Positions 1 through 8,586 of a stretch of 64,000 nt of DNA are shown piece after piece. Source of the DNA: JAZDEY01 sp043808325 [NCBI: Candidatus Eiseniibacteriota bacterium] (GTDB lineage: Bacteria > Arandabacterota > Arandabacteria > Arandabacterales); the NCBI GenBank assembly GCA_043808325.1, contig JAZDEY010000028.1, positions 1-64,000 on the forward strand, in the 5' to 3' direction. Each line of letters starts with the position of its first letter. Positions within the stretch are counted from its first letter, which is position 1. Below the pieces are notes generated by a model. That model saw only the letters and a list, made by a program, of their open reading frames with translations. It was not told the origin of the DNA and did not search any database. Made by a program: the position numbers and the translations under genes.

Positions 1-152
1 CTGGCAAAGCAGGGCAACCACATCCGTATCACCCACATCATCCGCCACACCAATAACGTCGCAAGGCGTCCACGGCCCCACGCGCCATCATCCCCGTAAC
101 GAACCCCTGCCCCCACCCGCGAAAACTGACAGAGGGCAAGCGCTAAAATGCC
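1..152. other. Gene-free left edge of the window
   Basis: No coding region can be supported. Plus-strand frame 1 is open from the edge to a TAA at 100-102 (about 33 codons) and could be the tail of an upstream gene, but the peptide has no recognisable motif. The stretch is cytosine-rich on the plus strand. Confidence 0.3.
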
Positions 153-181
153 TTGACAAGGGGGGCCTAGCTATCTATGAT
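153..181 (+). promoter_or_regulatory. Sigma70-type promoter of the WecA-like gene
   Basis: A consensus TTGACA (153-158) is separated by 17 bp from TATGAT (176-181). It lies about 40 bp before the start codon of the glycosyltransferase gene, so the leader would be about 30 nt. Confidence 0.75.
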
Positions 182-219
182 TCCCCCGCAGGGAATACGC
201 CCCGCAAGGAGTGCGTCTA

Positions 220-1404
220 TTGGACAACATACTCTTGTTCTCAGGGATAGGCCTCCTGGGTTTCAGCCTTTCCCTGGTGTGTGTGCCCTTTAGCCGGCGG
301 ATTTCGGCCCTCCTTAAGGCGGTCGATGTCCCGGTTCCCCACAAAGTCCACAGTACCCCGATGCCCAGGCTGGGTGGGCTTGCCATCTACGGCGGCTTCT
401 GGCTGAGCATTCTCGTGCTTCGGCTTGTCTACCCCGAAGTGCTCGCTGGCTTTGGGCAGCGCCTCACGGGGCTTCTGGTCGGGAGTTCGCTTATCCTGTG
501 TGTAGGGGTGGCTGACGACATATTCGGCCTCGGAGCCTTTGTGAAGCTGGTGGTCGAGTCTGTGGCCGCGGTGCTGGTTGTGAGCTTCGGCTTCCGGGTT
601 ATGCCCCATGGCAGTCTGGCCTTTCTCGGCGGTTTCGGAGAGGTTCTGGTGCTGGTGGGCAGTGTGGTATGGGTGATCTGGGTGACCAACGTCTTTAATC
701 TGGCCGACGGTCTGGATGGGCTTGCCGCGGGAATCGGCGGAATAGTGAGTCTGAGCGTATTCGTGATCGGCATGAGTCTGGGGATGGTGTGGGTCGGCAT
801 CCTGAGCATTGTACTTTTCGGCGTGTGCAGCGGGTTCCTGGTCCACAATTTTCCTCCGGCCCGGATCTTCATGGGCGATAGCGGCAGCCTCTTCCTCGGC
901 TTTATGTTTGCTTCGGTCATCATGGGCTTCAGCGGCCTCGACGGCAGGCACGGGCTCTCCATGATCGGGGTGCTCCTCCTGGGCGTGCCTATGATCGACG
1001 GCGTGAGTGCGGTCTTGCGCAGGCTCGTGAACGGCAAGAACATCTTGCAGGGCGACCGCGATCACCTTCACTACAAGCTCTTGCTCCGTAACGGGAGCCG
1101 GCGTAAGGTGGCCCTGATAATTTACTTGATGACCGTAGGCTTCAGCGGCCTCGCGCTCTTGATATACTTCAAACTTAACGGCCAGGGGCCCCTGGTTGCT
1201 CTTGGGGGCACATGTGTGGCGGCGGTGCTCGTGGTCAAGCGCTTCCGGCTCCTGGAGCTCTATATAAGCAAGTATCACCTTCTGCCCGGAAGGAGTGTTT
1301 CGGGTTTTCTCTTGGACGACCAGGAGGGAGCCCAGGAACGCGAGGCATCCTGCTCTCCGCCCAGTCCCAAGGATGGGCAGCGAGAACTGACGCCCGTCTC
1401 TTGA
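220..1404 (+). CDS. WecA/MraY-family undecaprenyl-phosphate sugar-1-phosphate transferase
   Basis: An integral-membrane transferase that moves a HexNAc-1-phosphate (typically GlcNAc-1-P) from UDP-sugar to undecaprenyl phosphate, the first step of O-antigen or teichoic-type glycan synthesis on the cytoplasmic face. The 394-residue product is almost entirely hydrophobic helices. It carries the family signatures NLADGLDGL (D163, D166), MGDSGSLFLG (D220) and the cytoplasmic DHLHYKLL loop with H282 and H284. The short HxH loop fits WecA-type enzymes better than MraY. I chose TTG at 220: AAGGAG sits 8 nt upstream, whereas a GTG at 211 would have its Shine-Dalgarno touching the start. The hydrophilic C-terminal 40 residues extend past the usual core. 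It stands alone behind its own promoter, so the glycan it feeds cannot be told. Confidence 0.88.
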   Translation: MDNILLFSGIGLLGFSLSLVCVPFSRRISALLKAVDVPVPHKVHSTPMPRLGGLAIYGGFWLSILVLRLVYPEVLAGFGQRLTGLLVGSSLILCVGVADDIFGLGAFVKLVVESVAAVLVVSFGFRVMPHGSLAFLGGFGEVLVLVGSVVWVIWVTNVFNLADGLDGLAAGIGGIVSLSVFVIGMSLGMVWVGILSIVLFGVCSGFLVHNFPPARIFMGDSGSLFLGFMFASVIMGFSGLDGRHGLSMIGVLLLGVPMIDGVSAVLRRLVNGKNILQGDRDHLHYKLLLRNGSRRKVALIIYLMTVGFSGLALLIYFKLNGQGPLVALGGTCVAAVLVVKRFRLLELYISKYHLLPGRSVSGFLLDDQEGAQEREASCSPPSPKDGQRELTPVS

Positions 1405-1444
1405 TTATATCCCACTATCTGGAATCTTGATTGCAGCGAAGACC

Positions 1445-1461
1445 GGCTCATTTCCAGAGCC
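1445..1461. terminator. Weak hairpin between convergent genes
   Basis: GGCTC-7 nt-GAGCC inverted repeat in the gap between the convergent WecA-like gene and the broken secreted gene. It has no T-run on either side, so a role as bidirectional terminator is only suggested by position. Confidence 0.25.
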
Positions 1462-1464
1462 AGC

Positions 1465-2016
1465 TTACTTCCAGAGAGCTTTGATGTGGCCCCAGGTGGT
1501 ACTGCGTTCGACAACTCCCGCGCAGCTCTCGGACTGGTCGAACGAAATGTAGTCGAACCGCGTACGGGTTCCCTGGACGATTTCGATTCGGACGGTGTAG
1601 GTTCCCTGCGCTAGGATCTGTTGGCCGCTCCCGGCGACCTTGGTGTAGTTGACGTAGCTTCAACCAATCCCCAGGCCGACCAGGTGATAGGCCGAAATCA
1701 CGTCTCCACCACCCGGAGCAGCTCCGAAGACCGTCGAAGCGAGATCGGTCTGCTCGTTCAGATATCCGGCCGACCGGACCGAGTCGACATAGCCGTAAGC
1801 CTCAGGCACATTGAGAATGACTTCGATCCAGTCACCGGTGGTGTCGAAGCCCTCGACCGCCTTACCGCCGCTTGCGCCCGAGCAGTCGACCACATAGATC
1901 GGATCGCCCCCCGCATTGTAGGAGGCCACAAAGCTCTCGGCCTCGACCACAATCGCCGGTGCCGCCGAGGCCCAAACCAGAAGCACAAGACACGCAGCCA
2001 ATAGCACTTTATTCAA
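1465..2016 (-). pseudogene. Secreted CBM6/35-like protein interrupted by an in-frame TGA
   Basis: The minus-strand frame starts at TTG 2016 (GGAGGAGG 8 nt upstream) and encodes a signal peptide of about 22 residues followed by VVEAESF, typical of the start of a CBM6/35 beta-sandwich. The frame hits TGA at 1660-1662 (codon 119) but continues in the same frame for 64 codons to TAA at 1465. That second part contains GTYTVRIEIVQGTRTRFDYI, the normal last strands of such a domain, and ends STTWGHIKALWK. The upstream part alone would be a truncated sandwich. The residue before SYVNYT is plausibly Trp (TGG to TGA), so this is a nonsense mutation or a sequencing error. Selenocysteine is unlikely in a lectin-like fold, and I see no convincing hairpin after the TGA. 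The tail resembles that of the next two secreted proteins. A ligand cannot be named. Confidence 0.7.
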
Positions 2017-2378
2017 GTGGCCCACCTCCTCCGCTCGAAAGATACACACCACCCTGAATTTGAGAATGAGCGCCAACTGACGTAATGATACCACCGCAGG
2101 CCCTGAAATTCAAAGGGAATCTGCCGCCGATCTGGGTTTGGGAAGAGACATCATGATCCTGCAGTCATCGAGGTCCCTGCGGCAGATCCACGACTCCGGG
2201 TTCCAGGAGCTCCATTCCAGGGGCGAAACCTCACTGAGCATAGAATGGCACCCAAGTCGATATTATACGCAGCTCCATAGAAAGACGGGCGTATGTTGCC
2301 GGTTTTGGTTGACTTATCGGCCGCGCAGTGCTACGATAGCATCGACTCCTAAGGGAACGCTAATCGGAGGTTGACGCC
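2017..2378. other. Divergent intergenic region
   Basis: About 360 bp between the minus-strand CBM-like gene and the plus-strand beta-helix gene. It holds one clear plus-strand promoter (2309-2337). A 78-codon open frame at 2138-2374 has no ribosome binding site, no recognisable protein character and overlaps that promoter, so I do not call it. Confidence 0.5.
2309..2337 (+). promoter_or_regulatory. Promoter of the beta-helix gene
   Basis: TTGACT (2309-2314), 17 bp spacer, TACGAT (2332-2337), about 40 bp before the ATG at 2379. Confidence 0.6.
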
Positions 2379-3461
2379 ATGAGAATCTTGGCTATGCTGG
2401 TCATACTCTCGGCCGTTTTGTCTGGCCATTCGGTCTTAGGACGAACTTGGCATATCGAGCCAGATGGTACGGGTGATGCGCCGACGATCCAGGCGGGGAT
2501 AGATTCGGCCAGTGCCGGAGATACCGTTCTTGTCGCGTGCGGCACTTACTACGAATCTGGCCTACGCAACTTAAGGCGAGGAATTGTGCTCATGAGTGAA
2601 ACCGGCGAATATGGGTGCGCTACGATCGATGCCCAGCGGCAGTGGAACGTAATCGCAGGCTGCTGGGACTGTGATAGCACGACCATCATACAAGGCTTCA
2701 CGATCACTGGGGGTCTGACGACCGAGGAGCAGGGTCCTCCTGGGGCGGGTGCTGGAATGGTATGCAATGGTTCGGTGCGAGTGGCGAATTGTCTTTTCCT
2801 GGACAATCTCACCTACGGGTACGGCGGTGGGGTCTTTGTGAATATGGGTACGCCGAGGTTCGAGAACTGCGTCTTCATAGGGAACACAGCAGCCCAGGGC
2901 GGCGCAATATATAGCGCTGCGCATAGCGCTGCGCCGAGCTGCATCATCATAGGTTGCACCTTTGTGGGCAACTATAGCGACAATGCAGGGACGGTCTACT
3001 GCCTGGGCGGTTCCCCAGTGATAAGCCAGTGCACCTTCTATGGGAATTCTGCCCGGGATGGAGGTAGCGGGATAGCCATTGCAGCCACTGTGAGTTTCAC
3101 GGCACCTAGGATTGACTGCACCATCATCGCGAGCGGCAGCTCGGGCAGGGGGGCGGTTGACTGCGACGAATGGAGCCATCCGGTGTTCACTTGTTGCGAC
3201 ATCTACGGTAATGTTGGCGGCGACTGGAACGGATATATCGCCGACCAAAACGGAGTAAATGGCAATTTCTCGGCGGACCCGCGGTTCTGTAATGCGCCAC
3301 ATGGCAACCTGACACTGCAGTCATGTTCGCCGTGCCTTCCAGGCAATCATCCAGATGGATATGCTTGCAATGGAGTAGTAGGGGCCTATGATTTGGGATG
3401 TGAGTGCGGCGCCGCAGTCAAGCAGAGCTCGTGGGGAAGCATCAAGGCAATGTACAAGTAG
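2379..3461 (+). CDS. Secreted right-handed parallel beta-helix protein
   Basis: A 360-residue exported protein with a signal peptide (about residues 1-21, ending VLG) and then the pectate-lyase-like pattern GDAPTIQAGIDSASAGDTV, common to secreted PbH1 repeat proteins of the DUF1565 type. Successive coils repeat short G-N-x-A/S-x-x-G-G-x-I/V units (for example GNTAAQGGAIY and GNSARDGGSGIAI). The protein is cysteine-rich (CDCD, CCDIYG, CECG), suggesting disulphides. No catalytic lyase residues can be identified, so an adhesin or surface role is as likely as a glycan-degrading one. The last 11 residues, SSWGSIKAMYK, match the tail of its two neighbours. A good Shine-Dalgarno (GGAGG) precedes ATG 2379. 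Codon use here is less GC-biased than in the housekeeping genes. Confidence 0.8.
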   Translation: MRILAMLVILSAVLSGHSVLGRTWHIEPDGTGDAPTIQAGIDSASAGDTVLVACGTYYESGLRNLRRGIVLMSETGEYGCATIDAQRQWNVIAGCWDCDSTTIIQGFTITGGLTTEEQGPPGAGAGMVCNGSVRVANCLFLDNLTYGYGGGVFVNMGTPRFENCVFIGNTAAQGGAIYSAAHSAAPSCIIIGCTFVGNYSDNAGTVYCLGGSPVISQCTFYGNSARDGGSGIAIAATVSFTAPRIDCTIIASGSSGRGAVDCDEWSHPVFTCCDIYGNVGGDWNGYIADQNGVNGNFSADPRFCNAPHGNLTLQSCSPCLPGNHPDGYACNGVVGAYDLGCECGAAVKQSSWGSIKAMYK

Positions 3462-3540
3462 GGGTGCGACGCGGCGATGGTCGTTGTGGGAATGTTAGCT
3501 GAGAAAGTGGGCGAGACTTCCAAGGAGGGGGTAATCAGGT

Positions 3541-6366
3541 ATGCGAAGAGTATGCTCGTTCGGCACGGTGCTACTTGTTTGCGCCAGCCTGATCGGCACT
3601 GCATCTGCCGGCGTGACCCTATCAATTGACATCCAGGAATCCCCCATTCCAGACTTGTCGAGGATCAGCAACGTCTATCTTGGAGACGCTTCGTGTGTAT
3701 ATGCCTTTCTAGTCGCCACCCGGGACAAGGGCACGGAAGAAGACGTAGGGATAGCGGCCTACGACCTTGGATATAATCTTGTCTGCCCAGACGGGAGCGT
3801 GGTCAATCGAGGATTCCATAGGCTGGAGGGCTGGCAGAGACTGGATGATAAGGCAATCTTGCCGACCGGGCAGCGCGTGGTCGGGCCGGCGCTGCCAGCA
3901 GCGATAGGCTACTGGAAGCTCGATCTCGAGAAGGGCCGCCAGTCCCGCGCAGAGTTCCAGATAGTTCCAAACCCGCGAAGGGAGCGAGGAGGGATCGATC
4001 TGGTTGACGGAAACGGAGGTTTAGTCGAGATATCGTATAACGCGCTTTCTCAAAATCGCCGCTGCTTTGGTCTGATAAATCGGACGTTCTACTTGAATCA
4101 GCCGTATGCTTGGACGGGAAAAGAGCCGAGGGATGGTCAGATCGTTGCTGCGTTCATGCCCGGCGTGATAGACATGCCTGGCAGAGTGGGCACATCTTCT
4201 GACATAATGGACCCGATGTTGCGAGAACTCGCAGAACGATTTGGGCTCATCAGCATAAAGAGTCGTTGTGGAATAAGCAGTTCGAATAACGGAACAGTAT
4301 ACTCAAGAACGGGGCAAACCCTCAGACTCCGGAAGTGCAATACCTACGGACTGAGCTTCCCTTTGGATACGGACATGCCTGCGTTGCTGGATTCGATACG
4401 TGCTCTACCGAGATGCGAATTCGCGGAGCCGAATCCGGTTGGAGCGCCGACAACCTGCGAGTCACCAATTCATATACCTAATGATAGCCTTGCATCTCAG
4501 TCGTGGCACTTGGATCGTACAGGAGTCAAGTGTGCGTGGGATTGGGAAATTGGAGACGAAGACGTGACCATAGGACTAATAGATATGGGTGTCGACTTCC
4601 ACCTCGAGGATTTTGGTGGGGGAATCGGTCCTTCGAAGAAGATCATCGGCGGGTGGGATTACGACCCAGGGAGCGACACGCTTCCAGATATAAAATGGGG
4701 GGATGACTCAGATGCTCTCGCGGCGAACCATGGAAATTGGATGAACAGTGTATTGGGCGGGATCACGAATAACGAACTTCAGGTTGCCGGGGTCGTGGGA
4801 GGGTGGAGCGGTACAGCGGGCGTTCCTGGCCCCCTAGGAGGATTGCCGTGCGGAATGGGCCCATCGATCGTAGCTCTGAAGATACGACGCGACTTTGGCC
4901 TCTGGATGCCCGAGTCACTCTTCGCTGCGATTCGCGACGCAAGTTTCAAGTATGGGTGCGATATCATCAGCCTTTCCTTCTTCGTTGACCCGCCGTCACT
5001 AGATCTGAAGCGACATGTGAGCGATTGCTATGTGCGCGGGACGCTGCTCGTTTCCAATACCAAGAATATCCATGATTCTGATCATCTGGATTGGTTCTAT
5101 CCGTCATGTTTCAGAAATGATTGGGTGCTATGCGCACAGGGGTCGAGTCGGCACCCACTGTCGGAAACAGACCCGGTTCCGGAGCGGCGAGCGAGCATGC
5201 TTGACTCCCTTTATGGCTCGCCGCCACTTGCGGCGCCCTGGAGCGCAGCGTGGCCAGACACGTTCTGGCCAGCGCCAGTTCTCGCAGTAGATGTATCAGC
5301 CCCGGCCAGCCATATGTGCATCATCTACGCGGATGATTTGCAGGGACAGAAGCCTTACTTCAAATGCAAGGCCGGTTATAATGGGGTTTCCTACGCCACT
5401 CCCCAAGTCGCGGGGATTGCTGCCCTCATGCTATCTGAGAACCCGGATCTGACGGTCGACGATCTGCAGGGGCTCATAAGCGCGTCCTGTACGGACATAA
5501 CGAGTGATTATCATGAGCCTGGCGTAGATCTGTCGGGCTGGGACAAGTACACGGGTTGGGGGAGGATCAATTCGGATAGCTGCCTGATATTTGTCGATCC
5601 TCTGCATCCACTGTGTTTCCAGATAGAACATTACGAGGTATCTGGTGGAGGAACGGTTTTCGCTTCTACAGATACGATGGAGCTAATAACATTTGGGGAA
5701 GGGGCGATGTTGGTGGGCGACTATGATCTGGAGGGTAGCTTTCTTGTCCGCAGGTTCGAGGTTAGACGAAGCGTGACCCCGCCGTCAGGCTACAGATTCC
5801 TTTGGCCCATGCACTGCGATAATGCGGGGTACGAATGGAGCGGGGCGATACCGGGCTTTAGCGATACATATAATACTCAGGTTCGCTACACCGGGCTGGT
5901 GCCAAGCACTCAGCACGAGGCCACATGTGATCTATTCAGTTATACGTACAGGGTTTGGAACCCGATTGATAGCAGTTTCTTTTGCTATCCGGCGCCTCCG
6001 GAGTCGTTGGATTGGGCCTATGGAGTCCTGATACAGGGTAGTGCTTCGGGCGTGGGCGGCGAAGTCGCGGATACCGGAGGCGTGCTTAGAATAGTGGCCA
6101 CGATGCCTAATCCGGCGGCGGGCGAAATCACGGTTTCCTTTGCCGTCCCGAAGCCCGAGCGGGTCGACGTTGGCATATATGATGTCGCTGGACGCCGCGT
6201 CCGAGCGCTCGATAGCAGGAGACTCAAAGTGGGGACACACCGGCTGACGTGGAATGGGCTCAACGATGCCGGTGAGGAAGTGAGCCCGGGCATGTATTTT
6301 TGCCGAGTCAGTACAGGTGAGCAGACGGACGTCAAGAAGATTGTGCTTGTGAGAGGGGGAAACTAA
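3541..6366 (+). CDS. Secreted subtilisin-like (S8) serine protease with C-terminal FlgD-Ig-like domain
   Basis: A 941-residue secreted protease. After a signal peptide (about 1-23) comes a roughly 300-residue N-terminal prodomain-like region, then an S8 domain with the triad visible as D348 (GLIDMGVDFH), H397 (NHGNWMNSVL) and S617 (GVSYATPQVAGIAALML). The His motif departs from the usual HGTHVAG, and the oxyanion Asn region (VSNTKN) is also divergent, so substrate range may be narrow or activity weak. A beta-rich linker leads to a FlgD-Ig-like domain (about 845-941) containing VDVGIYDVAGRRVRAL, WNGLNDAGEEV and PGMYFCRV. This is the type of module used as a T9SS-like sorting domain in FCB bacteria. 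It lacks the short WG-IK tail of its neighbours. Codon use is AT-richer than in the housekeeping genes, like the rest of the island. Confidence 0.87.
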   Translation: MRRVCSFGTVLLVCASLIGTASAGVTLSIDIQESPIPDLSRISNVYLGDASCVYAFLVATRDKGTEEDVGIAAYDLGYNLVCPDGSVVNRGFHRLEGWQRLDDKAILPTGQRVVGPALPAAIGYWKLDLEKGRQSRAEFQIVPNPRRERGGIDLVDGNGGLVEISYNALSQNRRCFGLINRTFYLNQPYAWTGKEPRDGQIVAAFMPGVIDMPGRVGTSSDIMDPMLRELAERFGLISIKSRCGISSSNNGTVYSRTGQTLRLRKCNTYGLSFPLDTDMPALLDSIRALPRCEFAEPNPVGAPTTCESPIHIPNDSLASQSWHLDRTGVKCAWDWEIGDEDVTIGLIDMGVDFHLEDFGGGIGPSKKIIGGWDYDPGSDTLPDIKWGDDSDALAANHGNWMNSVLGGITNNELQVAGVVGGWSGTAGVPGPLGGLPCGMGPSIVALKIRRDFGLWMPESLFAAIRDASFKYGCDIISLSFFVDPPSLDLKRHVSDCYVRGTLLVSNTKNIHDSDHLDWFYPSCFRNDWVLCAQGSSRHPLSETDPVPERRASMLDSLYGSPPLAAPWSAAWPDTFWPAPVLAVDVSAPASHMCIIYADDLQGQKPYFKCKAGYNGVSYATPQVAGIAALMLSENPDLTVDDLQGLISASCTDITSDYHEPGVDLSGWDKYTGWGRINSDSCLIFVDPLHPLCFQIEHYEVSGGGTVFASTDTMELITFGEGAMLVGDYDLEGSFLVRRFEVRRSVTPPSGYRFLWPMHCDNAGYEWSGAIPGFSDTYNTQVRYTGLVPSTQHEATCDLFSYTYRVWNPIDSSFFCYPAPPESLDWAYGVLIQGSASGVGGEVADTGGVLRIVATMPNPAAGEITVSFAVPKPERVDVGIYDVAGRRVRALDSRRLKVGTHRLTWNGLNDAGEEVSPGMYFCRVSTGEQTDVKKIVLVRGGN

Positions 6367-6367
6367 C

Positions 6368-7006
6368 ATGAGATGGCTGTCGATATCCTGGCTCGTGCTG
6401 TGTGCAGTAACTGCCATCCTCATCATTACGCCCGCGGCAACTTTGGCCGGCGGCAACTCCGGCCACAAGATCGCCGTTCACGTCCTGCCCCATGGCGGGC
6501 ACAGCTGCAAGAGCCTCCCGACGTTCACAGAGTGTGATAGCATCGTTACGACCTATCCTGACTCAGGGGACGTTGACGTGTTCCCGGTTTTCTATGGACT
6601 GACAGAGTACACAGCGGTGGAGTTTGCCCTCAGCTGGCCTGCGGAGTGGGGCACGTGCTCCTACGCCACATGTACGCAGACGCTGAATATAGGGAGCATC
6701 GCGAATCCTGGGGACGGTATCGCCAGTGCCTGGACCACCTGTCAAACCGGCTGGTCGGTTGTTCCTGGTTTTGGCTGGCTCTACGCAACAGGCCCCGGTA
6801 TGGTTTCGATAGTCCCGAACCCTGCCACCGACGACTATGGCACGGTCGACTGTGCGTCTTCGCCGGGGCCATACCACGACCCGCCGGACAGCGTGTACAG
6901 TGCTGGGGTGGGTGGCATGGAGGGGGATGATCCTTGTGCTGAACCTGACCGCGGCGAGCAGGAAGGCGCAGGAGAATCGGGGGGAATCCGGGGTTATTAC
7001 AGATAA
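6368..7006 (+). CDS. Small secreted protein of unknown function
   Basis: A 212-residue exported protein starting 1 nt after the protease stop codon, with GAGGGGGA as ribosome binding site, so it is probably cotranscribed with the protease. It has a signal peptide (about 1-27, ending TLA), then an aromatic and cysteine-rich region (ECDSIV, WPAEWGTCSYATC, TTCQTGWSVVPGFGWLYATGPG, PNPATDDYGTVDC). The layout recalls small secreted proteins seen in FCB candidate phyla, but I know no function. The C-terminus, ESGGIRGYYR, aligns without gaps to the WGxIKxx(W/Y)K tail of the two preceding secreted proteins if the Trp is changed to Ser (one base, TGG to TCG). Confidence 0.65.
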   Translation: MRWLSISWLVLCAVTAILIITPAATLAGGNSGHKIAVHVLPHGGHSCKSLPTFTECDSIVTTYPDSGDVDVFPVFYGLTEYTAVEFALSWPAEWGTCSYATCTQTLNIGSIANPGDGIASAWTTCQTGWSVVPGFGWLYATGPGMVSIVPNPATDDYGTVDCASSPGPYHDPPDSVYSAGVGGMEGDDPCAEPDRGEQEGAGESGGIRGYYR

Positions 7007-7233
7007 GACACTGACAATGAAACGAGAGTGACCGGTTGCTTGCCTTCTCACTAGGCCCCTCGGTCCTTATCTGGGGACCACCGACGAGCCGCACCTCTTA
7101 GCATGTTCGCGCTGTCTGTATGTTTGTCCGATAGATTCGGGGCGGGTTGAGAAAGGCCACGTCCAGTTTGATCCCCTTCCGCACCTATCCCAAACGTTGT
7201 GCTTCCTTGCCGCATGACCCAGTTCGGGGTTGC

Positions 7234-7262
7234 TTGACTGGCACCGCGGCCTGTGTTACCTT
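7234..7262 (+). promoter_or_regulatory. Promoter of serS
   Basis: TTGACT (7234-7239), 17 bp, TACCTT (7257-7262), 42 bp before the serS ATG. No T-box-like leader is present. Confidence 0.6.
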
Positions 7263-7304
7263 GACACCAAAACCGGCGCCGCGAATGCCGCGAAAGGGGA
7301 AACG

Positions 7305-8576
7305 ATGTTAGATCCCAAATTCATCCGGACCAATCTCGATCGTGTGAGAGCCGCCATCGAAGCCAAGGGCGAGAAAGTCGATATCGAAGAGTACATCGCG
7401 CTTGACAAAGAGAGGCTGGCGATGCTGGTCGAGGTGGACTCGCTTAAGGCCGAGCGCAACCGGGTCTCCGAGGAGATCGCCGGTGAGATAAGGTCAGGCA
7501 AGGACCCCGCCGAGAAGAAAGATGCGATGCGTGCAGTCTCCAAGCGCATCAAGGAATACGACGATAAACTCAAGACCGTCGAGGAGAAGCTCGGTCGGCT
7601 GATCCTGTGGTTCCCCAATGTCCCTCATCAGTCGGTTCCTATCGGGCACGGCGAGGACGATAACAAGATCATCCGGGCGTGGGGCCGGAAGCCCGAATTC
7701 GATTTCAAGCCGGTGGCGCACTGGGACATCGCTGAGGCCTTGGACATCGTAGACTTCAAGCGCGGCACCACGATTGCCGCCAGCAATTTCGTGGTCTTTA
7801 AGGGGCTGGGCGCGAAGCTTGCGCGCGCGATAATCAATTTCATGCTCGACTTTCACACCACGCGGCACGGCTACAAGGAGATCTCGCCGCCGGTGCTTGT
7901 GAACCGTGATTCGATGACCGGCACGGGGCAACTCCCCAAACTCGAAGAGGACATGTATCACTGCGGCGTCGACGATCTGTTTCTTATACCGACTGCCGAG
8001 GTGCCGCTCACCAATCTGCATCGCGACGAGATCCTGGACGGCGCCGCGCTCCCGCTCTACTACACCGCCTACACTCCGTGCTTCAGGCGGGAAGCGGGCT
8101 CCTACGGCAAGGATACGCGGGGGCTCAACCGGGTGCACCAGTTCGACAAGGTGGAACTTGTGAAGTTCGTCGAGCCCGAGAAGAGTTACGACGAGCTCGA
8201 GAAACTGGTCGGCGATGCCGAGGAAATCCTCCAAGCCTTCGGCCTCCACTATCGCGTAAATCTCCTGTGTACGGGAGAGTTGAGTTTCTCCGCCTCCAAG
8301 TGCTACGACCTCGAGGTGTGGAGTCCGGGGCAGGAGAAGTGGCTCGAGGTCTCATCGTGCAGCAATTTTGAGGATTTCCAGGCGCGGAGAATCGGCGTCA
8401 GATACCGGCCGGCGCCCGGCGAGAAGGCACGCTTGGTCCACACGCTCAACGGCTCGGGGGTGGCGCTGCCCAGGACGATCATTGCCATCCTGGAGACCTA
8501 CCAGACCAAGGACGGCCGGGTCAGAGTGCCCGAGGTTCTGGTGCCCTATATGGGCGGTGTGGAAGTGATTGAATGA
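7305..8576 (+). CDS. serS: Seryl-tRNA synthetase
   Basis: Class II synthetase that charges tRNA(Ser) (and tRNA(Sec), if present) with serine in the cytoplasm. The 423-residue product has the expected length, with an N-terminal antiparallel coiled-coil arm (about 30-110, rich in K/E/R), motif 2 (PCFRREAGSYGKDTRG) and motif 3 (NGSGVALPRTIIAILE). An upstream in-frame GTG at 7230 would put the start inside the promoter, so ATG 7305 (AAAGGGG upstream) is used. In an organism that encodes selenoproteins, this enzyme also supplies Ser-tRNA(Sec) for SelA, which is relevant to the cluster at 24924-26467. Confidence 0.96.
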   Translation: MLDPKFIRTNLDRVRAAIEAKGEKVDIEEYIALDKERLAMLVEVDSLKAERNRVSEEIAGEIRSGKDPAEKKDAMRAVSKRIKEYDDKLKTVEEKLGRLILWFPNVPHQSVPIGHGEDDNKIIRAWGRKPEFDFKPVAHWDIAEALDIVDFKRGTTIAASNFVVFKGLGAKLARAIINFMLDFHTTRHGYKEISPPVLVNRDSMTGTGQLPKLEEDMYHCGVDDLFLIPTAEVPLTNLHRDEILDGAALPLYYTAYTPCFRREAGSYGKDTRGLNRVHQFDKVELVKFVEPEKSYDELEKLVGDAEEILQAFGLHYRVNLLCTGELSFSASKCYDLEVWSPGQEKWLEVSSCSNFEDFQARRIGVRYRPAPGEKARLVHTLNGSGVALPRTIIAILETYQTKDGRVRVPEVLVPYMGGVEVIE

Positions 8577-8586
8577 AGGTCCCCGA

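Noticed and set aside
241-1278. 345-codon open frame antisense to the WecA-like gene
   Set aside because: It is His/Glu-rich shadow sequence typical of the reverse strand of a high-GC membrane-protein gene; no ribosome binding site or family.
1660-1662. Selenocysteine at the TGA of the CBM-like gene
   Set aside because: No conserved Cys is expected in this beta-sandwich position, Trp fits by one base, and no SECIS-like hairpin was found downstream.
7062-7079. GGTCC/GGACC hairpin after the small secreted gene
   Set aside because: Only 5 bp with an 8-nt loop and no T-run; too weak to call a terminator.
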